A stretch of 5,739 nucleotides of DNA from Acinetobacter sp. (GTDB taxonomy: Bacteria; Pseudomonadota; Gammaproteobacteria; Pseudomonadales; Moraxellaceae). This document shows positions 1 to 5,140 of this stretch, in pieces. Location of the stretch: positions 1 through 5,739 of the forward strand of contig JAUNHS010000088.1 of the NCBI GenBank assembly GCA_030523805.1, given 5' to 3'. The translations under genes were made by a program, and so were the position numbers. Position 1 is the first letter of the stretch, and each line of letters begins with the position of its first letter. The notes beneath the pieces are model-generated. The model searched no databases and was not told where the DNA came from. It saw only the letters and a list, made by a program, of their open reading frames with translations.

Positions 1-717
1 ATCTGCAAAAATTTCCCAATATTCTTCAGGCACAAAAGCACGAATTTCACGCTCACGTTCCACCACTAATTTTACGGCAACCGATTGCACACGCCCTGCC
101 GATAAGCCACGAGCTACTTTTTCCCATAGCAATGGCGAAACCATAAAGCCCACCACACGGTCTAAAAAGCGGCGAGCCTGTTGGGCATTTACACGGTTTA
201 AGTCTAATTGCGTTGGCTGTTCAAATGCGGCTTGAATGGCATTTTTCGTAATTTCATTAAACACCACACGGCGATAACGTGAATCATCGCCCCCAATCAC
301 TTCACGCAAATGCCATGCAATCGCTTCCCCTTCTCTATCCAAATCCGTTGCGAGATAGACTTCATCAACTTCTTTGGCGAGTTTTTTCAGTTCAGCTACA
401 ACTTTTTCCTTACCTGGTAAAATTTCATAATGTGCCGCCCAACCGTGTTCAGGGTCAATGCCCATACGATTGACTAGTGCTTGCTGAGCTTTTAAGGCTT
501 TTTGTTCCGCAGTTTGCTTGGTGCGAGTGCCTGTGCTTTTGGCTTTTTCCTTGCTTGCACCGCCCCCAGTCGGCAAATCACGCACATGACCGACCGATGA
601 CTTCACGATATAATTTGAGCCTAAATATTTATTGATAGTTTTGGCTTTTGCTGGAGATTCCACGATCACCAACGCACGTTTACTTGCTGTCTTTTTACTT
701 GCTACACTTACTGACAT
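1..717 (-). CDS. topA: DNA topoisomerase I, N-terminal part (3' end outside window)
   Basis: Type IA topoisomerase that relaxes negatively supercoiled DNA by transient single-strand cleavage. The visible 239 residues hold the Toprim domain: [17 protein letters not shown] (residues 17-33, with the metal/catalytic Glu20), [13 protein letters not shown] (40-52), and the acidic triad [10 protein letters not shown] (123-132; Asp125, Asp127, Glu129). These are followed by [10 protein letters not shown] (152-161), [11 protein letters not shown] (177-187) and the very conserved [12 protein letters not shown] (203-214). A Lys/Thr-rich, low-conservation stretch (about 54-80) sits where E. coli TopA also has a linker. 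E. coli TopA is about 865 residues, so roughly a quarter is present; the active-site tyrosine, later Toprim-distal domains and zinc fingers lie off the left edge. The start ATG (715-717) gives a short basic leader before the first motif, as usual; I see no strong Shine-Dalgarno before it. The gene reads without interruption. Confidence 0.97.
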   Translation of the reverse strand, partial: MSVSVASKKTASKRALVIVESPAKAKTINKYLGSNYIVKSSVGHVRDLPTGGGASKEKAKSTGTRTKQTAEQKALKAQQALVNRMGIDPEHGWAAHYEILPGKEKVVAELKKLAKEVDEVYLATDLDREGEAIAWHLREVIGGDDSRYRRVVFNEITKNAIQAAFEQPTQLDLNRVNAQQARRFLDRVVGFMVSPLLWEKVARGLSAGRVQSVAVKLVVEREREIRAFVPEEYWEIFAD

Positions 718-787
718 AGTTATTCGCCCACGACAATGTCTTTACATCAAATTTCTTACAGTGATTGGAAGCAATCTACTTTTACAC

Positions 788-816
788 GCATCATTTTAGC
801 GATGTGCTGATGATGC
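788..816. repeat. Small dyad element in the topA leader region
   Basis: GCATCAT (788-794) and ATGATGC (810-816) form a perfect 7-bp inverted repeat around a 15-nt centre that contains TTAGCGAT (796-803). The same ordered set, CATCAT then TTAGCGAT then ATGATG, recurs in the minus-strand reading of the dyad at 1535-1562. It could be an operator or an RNA hairpin in the topA 5' leader; the function is unknown. Confidence 0.35.
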
Positions 817-915
817 CATGCAAATGTGTTTTGTATTATAAAGCAATGATTTATCACGTTTTTTAGTTGTATCATTCGCCCAATTTACACACAAAACACC
901 TTGCTCCTATTATTT

Positions 916-945
916 AAAATAAATCCCTTTGCTAGTTTTCGTCAA
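916..945 (-). promoter_or_regulatory. Probable sigma-70 promoter for topA
   Basis: On the minus strand TTGACG (940-945) is followed after 18 bp by TATTTT (916-921), a fair match to the -35/-10 consensus. It lies just downstream of the stop codon of the 975-1430 gene and would give topA a leader of nearly 200 nt. A second, perfect TATAAT on the minus strand at 835-840 lies closer to topA but has no convincing -35 at 16-18 bp. Either or both could be used; this is inferred from sequence match only. Confidence 0.4.
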
Positions 946-974
946 GTAGCTAATGCAATAAAACCGTAAAATGC

Positions 975-1430
975 CTAGAGTTCCGTCTGGCTCAACGTCA
1001 ATAATGCCTGTTTCATTTGCTCCAAATGTTCGGCTTTTAAATCTTGGCTTTCGTCCCAATACACACTCACTGCATTGGCTTGCATTTCTACGGCATACGC
1101 ACCCACCACCTGAAACGCATGATGTTGCCAACGTTCATCGCCCACCACCACGTGTAATTGCTGATTTTGCACTTTGGCACGCATTAACGCTAGGCGACCA
1201 TCTTTAATCATCACACTATAATATGCCACCATCGGTGCATAATTGCCTTGCTTTTCCAAACCTAACCACTCTGGGGCTGGTACTAAACGTGGGTTTAAAC
1301 CCAATTTACGGGCTTTTTCTCTTAAATTGGCAAGGGCTTTATCTCGTGGGCTGGTGCGAAAGCTAAAAATTGAACCTAAAATAAATAGCACCACAATCGC
1401 ACTGACCCATAATCCCATATTGTCCATCAT
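975..1430 (-). CDS. Membrane-anchored conserved hypothetical protein
   Basis: A 151-residue protein whose function I do not recognise. Residues 6-24 (GLWVSAIVVLFILGSIFSF) form one hydrophobic N-terminal helix followed at once by RTSPRDKALANLREKARKLG (25-44), a basic stretch that by the positive-inside rule would place the rest of the protein in the cytoplasm. The soluble part looks alpha/beta: strands around VAYYSVMI, LALMRAKV and LHVVVGDE, then a C-terminal helix. The SPR-plus-helix pattern after a single anchor is, from memory, seen in small unknown proteins encoded near topA in pseudomonads and relatives, but I cannot confirm orthology. An in-frame GTG at 1431-1433 opens the frame, but the ATG at 1428-1430 is the better start because AGGTG (1436-1440) sits 5 nt upstream of it. 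Same strand as topA, 257 bp apart, with a likely promoter between them, so co-transcription is possible but not needed. Confidence 0.8.
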   Translation of the reverse strand: MMDNMGLWVSAIVVLFILGSIFSFRTSPRDKALANLREKARKLGLNPRLVPAPEWLGLEKQGNYAPMVAYYSVMIKDGRLALMRAKVQNQQLHVVVGDERWQHHAFQVVGAYAVEMQANAVSVYWDESQDLKAEHLEQMKQALLTLSQTEL

Positions 1431-1435
1431 CACAT

Positions 1436-1440
1436 CACCT
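1436..1440 (-). promoter_or_regulatory. Ribosome binding site deciding the start of the 975-1430 gene
   Basis: On the minus strand AGGTG lies 5 nt before ATG at 1430-1428 and 8 nt before a second ATG at 1427-1425. It is only 2 nt from the GTG at 1433-1431, which is too close for that codon to be the normal start. The ATG at 1430 is therefore preferred. Confidence 0.55.
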
Positions 1441-1476
1441 ATTTTTCAACATTTGTTAAATTTCAATCGCTTAAGG

Positions 1477-1506
1477 TTGTCTTATCGCGTAAATTGTTGT
1501 TATTAT
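1477..1506 (+). promoter_or_regulatory. Possible promoter for the 1648-2346 gene
   Basis: TTGTCT (1477-1482) and TATTAT (1501-1506) are 18 bp apart on the plus strand. Transcription would begin about 1513 and leave a leader of about 135 nt that contains the inverted repeat at 1535-1562. A closer alternative is TTGGCA (1593-1598), but its spacing to TATGTT (1614-1619) is only 15 bp. Sequence match only. Confidence 0.35.
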
Positions 1507-1530
1507 AGCGTGAGTTTGGTGTAAAATCTC
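1502..1530 (-). promoter_or_regulatory. Possible promoter for the 975-1430 gene
   Basis: A perfect TATAAT reads on the minus strand at 1502-1507, about 70 bp upstream of the start codon. The -35 position at 17 bp (1525-1530, GAGATT) is a poor match, so activity would depend on the -10 or on an activator. The -10 overlaps that of the opposing plus-strand promoter. Confidence 0.4.
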
Positions 1531-1534
1531 CTTT

Positions 1535-1562
1535 CATCATCATTTTATCGCTAATGATGATG
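1535..1562. repeat. Perfect 10-bp inverted repeat in the divergent intergenic region
   Basis: CATCATCATT (1535-1544) and AATGATGATG (1553-1562) are exact reverse complements around an 8-nt centre, TTATCGCT. No T-run follows on either strand, so this is not an intrinsic terminator. It lies in the presumed leader of the 1648-2346 gene and just upstream of the presumed minus-strand promoter, which fits either an operator or a leader hairpin. A further CATCAT (1570-1575) can compete for the right arm. Confidence 0.6.
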
Positions 1563-1647
1563 TGATTTTCATCATGTATTCGGTCGCTTATGTTGGCAAT
1601 GTTCCATGTAAAATATGTTCGCACAATATTTTTAGGATAATCTTTTT

Positions 1648-2346
1648 ATGATTCAGCAATTCATCACACAATTCTATCAACAAGCCTATCAAATTTACCA
1701 AAAGGCAGAAGTGTTGGTGAATGAACGTCGCCAAATTTCGCTATCGCAAGATTTTTTAAACGATACGCTACAACAATTCGTTACCGATAATTTGGGATTT
1801 TTGCAAGATTTGCACATGGAATTGCACGACCACTGGTTACGCTTATTTGCCACATTACGCTTTGGGCAAAATCAGTTGGCATTGTCGGTAGATTTAAAAC
1901 TGGTGGATATTGCCATCAATCATGAGCAACAATTATTTGTATTTCAACAAATTAGCCATACTCGTGTGCTTCAATCCGATTGTAAAGATTGGAAGCTCAA
2001 ATTCGGCATTCCTGCATTATTATTTTTCTATCATAAGATTTTACAACAAGATCCTTTAGGTTTAATTTTGAGCGAAAAAGGCATGAGCCGTATTTTAGGC
2101 AGACCGTATAAAGTGGTTGATGTTAAAGATGGTTTGTTGCATTTGGATTTGATGCAATGGCTCGGTGGCAAAGCCTTTTTAAATTATCTGAAAGGCATCA
2201 ATATTGATCATGCCGAAGTGCAACAGCAGAATTTACGCATTACAGGGCAAATTTTGCTTGATCCGATTTTGAATGTACATCAATTTTTTAATCAAGATTA
2301 TGCACCACTTCATGATGAGCATAACGAAGTTGATGTAAACCCTTGA
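1648..2346 (+). CDS. Conserved-looking hypothetical protein, soluble, 232 residues
   Basis: I do not recognise this protein. It has no signal peptide and no clear membrane helix. The N-terminus (about 1-28) is a Gln/Tyr-rich amphipathic helix. Residues about 60-102 alternate hydrophobic and polar residues in a way typical of successive beta-strands (LRLFATLRF, LALSVDLKLV, LFVFQQI). The hydrophobic stretch FGIPALLFFYHKIL (119-132) precedes DPLGLIL (135-141), and more strand-like segments follow (LLHLDLMQWL, LRITGQILLDPI). The tail is acidic. The pattern recalls lipid- or ligand-binding beta-rich folds, but that is only a guess. AGGA (1634-1637) stands 10 nt before the ATG, a slightly long but usable spacing. 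The gene is flanked by intergenic regions on both sides and is probably monocistronic; no intrinsic terminator is visible after its stop codon. Confidence 0.8.
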   Translation: MIQQFITQFYQQAYQIYQKAEVLVNERRQISLSQDFLNDTLQQFVTDNLGFLQDLHMELHDHWLRLFATLRFGQNQLALSVDLKLVDIAINHEQQLFVFQQISHTRVLQSDCKDWKLKFGIPALLFFYHKILQQDPLGLILSEKGMSRILGRPYKVVDVKDGLLHLDLMQWLGGKAFLNYLKGINIDHAEVQQQNLRITGQILLDPILNVHQFFNQDYAPLHDEHNEVDVNP

Positions 2347-2406
2347 TATTTCGCTTATTTTTTGTGTTTTTATATTGAACTAGAGCCAATACAACTGATT
2401 TAAAAT

Positions 2407-2440
2407 TAGCATTTGTTAGCACGATTGCTACAAATTGCTA
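2407..2440. promoter_or_regulatory. Symmetric TAGCA/TGCTA half-site array (candidate operator)
   Basis: Four 5-bp half-sites lie in exact mirror symmetry: TAGCA at 2407-2411 and 2417-2421, then TGCTA at 2426-2430 and 2436-2440. Each pair has a 10-bp period (one helical turn), and the dyad axis falls at 2423.5. The spacers also nearly match (TTTG against CAAA), so the whole can fold as an imperfect hairpin with a CGAT loop. The right half overlaps the -35 (TTGCTA, 2425-2430) of the promoter before the DUF3108 gene, the position expected of a repressor site. The cognate regulator is unknown and not encoded in the window. Confidence 0.45.
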
Positions 2441-2453
2441 CATCTCGTATGCT
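2425..2453 (+). promoter_or_regulatory. Probable sigma-70 promoter for the DUF3108 gene
   Basis: TTGCTA (2425-2430) and TATGCT (2448-2453) are separated by the ideal 17 bp. Transcription would start near 2460, giving a leader of about 70 nt. The -35 lies inside the symmetric half-site array, so promoter use is likely to be controlled by whatever binds there. Confidence 0.5.
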
Positions 2454-2528
2454 TTTCTCCTTTATTTTCATGCAAATGCTAGGTATGCTATTTCACATAA
2501 CCAACCGATATCATCATTGGGCGAAACA

Positions 2529-3236
2529 ATGAAAATGAATAAATCAATCAAAACATTCTGTACATCTGCTGTGCTTGCTTGTGTTGCAAGTGTGGGTTTT
2601 ACGCCATCAGCATGGGCGTTATCGCCATTTAAAGCAGACTATCAATTTGCCTATAACGGCAAAAATGTTGGCTCGGCAACACGTCAATTAAGCCAGCAAA
2701 ATGGGCAATGGGTTTATGTATTTAGTGCCAAAGCAGGCGTGATTGCTTCAGCAAGTGAAACCAGCCGTTTTAGCTTTGCCAATGGCATCATCAACTCACA
2801 TAATTTTAGCCGTACCAGCAAAATTTTGGTGCATAATCGCAGTTTATCTATTGCATTTAATGCGGCAAATAAAACCATTAATACCAATAAAGATGGTACA
2901 AAGCGTTCATTTGCATGGCGTGCAGGGTCTTTAGATGAACTTAATGCAGAATTGCAAGTGCGTGAAGATTTGAAAAATAATGCCTTAAAAGCACAATATT
3001 GGATTGCTGATGCCAAAGAAGTAGAAGGTCATCGTTTTGTGCGTCAAGGTGCGGAGCAAGTGAAAACCAATGCAGGCACATTTAATACCATTAAAGTTGT
3101 GATGCAACATCGTGATCCGCAGCGTTCTACCACCTTTTGGCTTGCACCACAGTTAGATTATTTGCCTGTGAAAGTTACGCATAAAGATGAAGGCACATCG
3201 TATGGTTTAACGCTGACGAAATATACTGCGAAATAA
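2529..3236 (+). CDS. DUF3108 domain-containing secreted protein
   Basis: A 235-residue exported protein of the DUF3108 family, whose biochemical role is not established. Residues 1-30 form a signal peptide: basic start (MKMNKSIK), hydrophobic core, and a SPase I-type AWA|LS site after residue 30. The mature part opens with FKADYQFAYNGKNVGSATRQL, the typical DUF3108 first strands, then alternates beta-strands (WVYVFSAKAG, TSRFSF, LSIAFNAANKTI). It ends with the family's NTIKVVMQHRDPQRSTTFWLAPQLDYLPVKV block, the best basis for the assignment. The protein should reside in the periplasm or at the outer membrane. The frame could open at TTG 2517, but ATG 2529 puts the basic residues at the very N-terminus and is preferred; no strong Shine-Dalgarno precedes either. 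The VLAC at residues 15-18 resembles a weak lipobox, but the hydrophobic region continues past it, so SPase I cleavage is more likely. The gene is convergent with recJ and ends at a shared terminator. Confidence 0.9.
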   Translation: MKMNKSIKTFCTSAVLACVASVGFTPSAWALSPFKADYQFAYNGKNVGSATRQLSQQNGQWVYVFSAKAGVIASASETSRFSFANGIINSHNFSRTSKILVHNRSLSIAFNAANKTINTNKDGTKRSFAWRAGSLDELNAELQVREDLKNNALKAQYWIADAKEVEGHRFVRQGAEQVKTNAGTFNTIKVVMQHRDPQRSTTFWLAPQLDYLPVKVTHKDEGTSYGLTLTKYTAK

Positions 3237-3248
3237 ACCATAAAAGTC

Positions 3249-3279
3249 AAAAAAATCCACGTCTAGCGTGGATTTTTTT
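3249..3279. terminator. Bidirectional intrinsic terminator between DUF3108 gene and recJ
   Basis: Seven A residues (3249-3255) and TCCACG (3256-3261) pair perfectly with CGTGGA (3267-3272) and seven T residues (3273-3279) across a 5-nt TCTAG loop, a 13-bp stem whose outer part is the A/T tract. Both strands therefore show a GC-containing hairpin followed by a U-run. It starts 12 bp after the DUF3108 stop codon, and its right end overlaps the recJ stop codon (3278-3280 on the minus strand), so one element ends both convergent transcripts. Confidence 0.92.
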
Positions 3280-4987
3280 ACGCCACCGATTGCACATAAT
3301 CTAACTTTAACTGCAAATTCACCAAACCATTAAACTCATTACGCTCCAAGCTATACACAATATCCACCATAGGCAATTCAGGGTCAAAATCCCATTTATC
3401 TCTCGCAAAAAAGCTAATCGCTTCCACGCTTTGCTGATTGTCCAACGCCAACCATAATTTCAAATGTTGCTCTTTCAACCAGCGAAAATTCATCACACGG
3501 AAACGCCCATAAAAGCTCGGTGCAGGGAATTTATGCCCCCACGGTGCAAAGCGATCAATCCAATCCAAACTGGCAAGTTGTAGCTCTTCTGTGGATAACT
3601 CACCATCTGTCCACATGACGGCTTGGAACACATCATCATCATGTTCAGCAATGATTTGATTAAATTTTTGTTTAAATTCAGCAAAATGTTGCTTTTCAAT
3701 GGTCAAACCTGCCGCAGCCGCATGACCACCAAAAAATTTCACCAAATGTGGATATTGCTCGGCAACACGCTCAATCATATCTCGGATATGAATGCCTTCA
3801 ATAGAACGTGCCGACCCTTTGAGCAAATCAGGGTTTAAATCTTGGGCAAATACAATACTTGGGCGATGGAATTGCTCTTTTAACCGCCCTGCAACAATGC
3901 CTATCACGCCTTGATGCCAATGTTCTTCATACATCACCAATGCCGCTGGTAATTGCTCGCTCTTTAATTCTATTTGCTGTACTTCTGCCAATGCTTGTTC
4001 TTTCATTTCATTTTCTACCGCACGGCGTTCTACATTTAAGCGGTTTAATTGCTCGGCATATTGATAAGCCGTTGTCCAATCATCGGTTAATAAACATTCA
4101 ATACCAATTTTCATGTGATCCATACGCCCTGCCGCATTTAAGCGTGGGCCAATCACAAAGCCAAAATCTTGGGCTTGCAACTGGGCAACGGGGCGTTTTG
4201 CTACATCTAATAAAGCTAAAATGCCTAATCGGCATTGGCGTTGGCGAATTTTTTGTAAACCTGTCTGCACCAAAATGCGATTGTTATAATCCAAACTTGC
4301 CACATCGGCATACGTTCCTAAGGCGACTAAATCTAAATAATCAGCAAGGTTTACTGCACTTAATTGCTGTTTTCTACGCTCCGTCATTAAGCACGCCAGC
4401 ACATAAAAGGCAACGCCCACGCCTGCCAACGATTTGCTTGGAAACTCGCAACCTAATTGGTTAGGATTAACCACAGCTTCGGCATCTGGCGTAGGTTTGG
4501 TGGTTAAATGATGATCGGTAACAATCACTTGCATACCATAGTACTGTGCTTTGGCGACACCTTCATGGCTAGAAATGCCATTATCTACTGTAATGAGCAA
4601 ATCAGGTTGAAATTGCTCATACACCAAGTCTGCAATTGCAGGCGTTAAACCATAGCCATATTTAAAACGATCAGGCACGACATAATCCACTTTTGCATTT
4701 AACGCACGCAATACCAGCACCATTAAAGCCGTACTTGTTGCTCCATCGGCATCATAATCGCCCACAATGACGATGTGCTGCTGTTGTTCTATCGCATGGT
4801 TCATTAAGGCTACGGCTTGTGGCAAACCTTTTAATGTCGGTTGTAATAAATGTGATAATTTGAGTTCTAATTCTTGCTCACTTTGCACACCACGGCGTGC
4901 CAAAATATGTGCCATAAATGGTGGTAAATGTGGAAATTGTGCAGGAGATGTAATGAATGGTCGGGTTTGAATATGCATGGCAGTCAT
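3278..4987 (-). CDS. recJ: Single-stranded-DNA-specific 5'-3' exonuclease RecJ
   Basis: Processive 5'-3' exonuclease on single-stranded DNA, used in RecF-pathway recombination, base-excision and mismatch repair; Mn/Mg-dependent, cytoplasmic. At 569 residues it is full length (E. coli RecJ is 577). The DHH phosphoesterase core is complete: motif I GDYDADGATS (76-85), motif II VDNGISS (134-140), motif III TDHH (157-160), LAGVGVAF (187-194), and motif IV DLVALGTYADV (219-229). The DHHA1 and linking parts follow: GPRLNAAGRMD (280-290), HWHQGVIGIVAGRL (356-369), GSARS (391-395) and FGGHAAAAG (419-427), then a C-terminal OB-fold region (about 450-569). All metal-binding Asp and His residues are present. 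The start is taken at ATG 4987; ATG 4978 (residue 4) is an alternative and neither has a clear Shine-Dalgarno. A possible -10 (TATGCT, minus strand 5024-5029) lies upstream with no good -35. The gene is divergent from the TrmB-like gene and convergent with the DUF3108 gene. Confidence 0.98.
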   Translation of the reverse strand: MTAMHIQTRPFITSPAQFPHLPPFMAHILARRGVQSEQELELKLSHLLQPTLKGLPQAVALMNHAIEQQQHIVIVGDYDADGATSTALMVLVLRALNAKVDYVVPDRFKYGYGLTPAIADLVYEQFQPDLLITVDNGISSHEGVAKAQYYGMQVIVTDHHLTTKPTPDAEAVVNPNQLGCEFPSKSLAGVGVAFYVLACLMTERRKQQLSAVNLADYLDLVALGTYADVASLDYNNRILVQTGLQKIRQRQCRLGILALLDVAKRPVAQLQAQDFGFVIGPRLNAAGRMDHMKIGIECLLTDDWTTAYQYAEQLNRLNVERRAVENEMKEQALAEVQQIELKSEQLPAALVMYEEHWHQGVIGIVAGRLKEQFHRPSIVFAQDLNPDLLKGSARSIEGIHIRDMIERVAEQYPHLVKFFGGHAAAAGLTIEKQHFAEFKQKFNQIIAEHDDDVFQAVMWTDGELSTEELQLASLDWIDRFAPWGHKFPAPSFYGRFRVMNFRWLKEQHLKLWLALDNQQSVEAISFFARDKWDFDPELPMVDIVYSLERNEFNGLVNLQLKLDYVQSVA

Positions 4988-5079
4988 TGGGTTATATCTT
5001 ATTTGCTCGGCTCGGTCTAGTGTAGCATATTCTGCTGTAGATGATGTGGATTTTCACCTGTAAACACAGCGATCACTTA

Positions 5080-5108
5080 TGGCAATTTGATGTGAGTTTA
5101 TCTATAAT
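5080..5108 (+). promoter_or_regulatory. Probable promoter for the TrmB-like gene
   Basis: A perfect TATAAT (5103-5108) is preceded after 17 bp by TGGCAA (5080-5085), a 3-of-6 match to the -35 consensus. Transcription would start near 5115, about 26 nt before the preferred start codon at 5141. An in-frame ATG at 5117 lies almost at this predicted start point. Confidence 0.5.
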
Positions 5109-5140
5109 GACGCTCAATGTTGATTATTGCAGAGTTGTTC

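Noticed and set aside
817..826. CATGCAAATG, repeated exactly at 2469-2478
   Set aside because: A 10-bp repeat near both dyad elements, but only two copies and no symmetric placement; probably chance in AT-rich intergenic DNA.
2303..2400. A terminator after the 1648-2346 gene
   Set aside because: The region is T-rich after the stop codon, but I find no stable stem directly before a T-run.
2714..3016. A 100-codon minus-strand frame within the DUF3108 gene
   Set aside because: Opposite to a family-supported coding frame and without its own signals.
3859..4464. A 201-codon open frame on the plus strand inside recJ
   Set aside because: It lies wholly antisense to the strongly conserved DHH/DHHA1 coding region, has no recognisable domain and no ribosome binding site; it is an overlap shadow.
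5006..5017. GCTCG tandem duplication (TGCTCGGCTCGG) upstream of recJ
   Set aside because: Two short units only; no sign of a variable repeat or function.
5058..5069. CTGT-AAAC-ACAG as a LexA box before recJ
   Set aside because: The spacer is 4 bp, whereas the gammaproteobacterial LexA box is CTGT-N8-ACAG; not a match.
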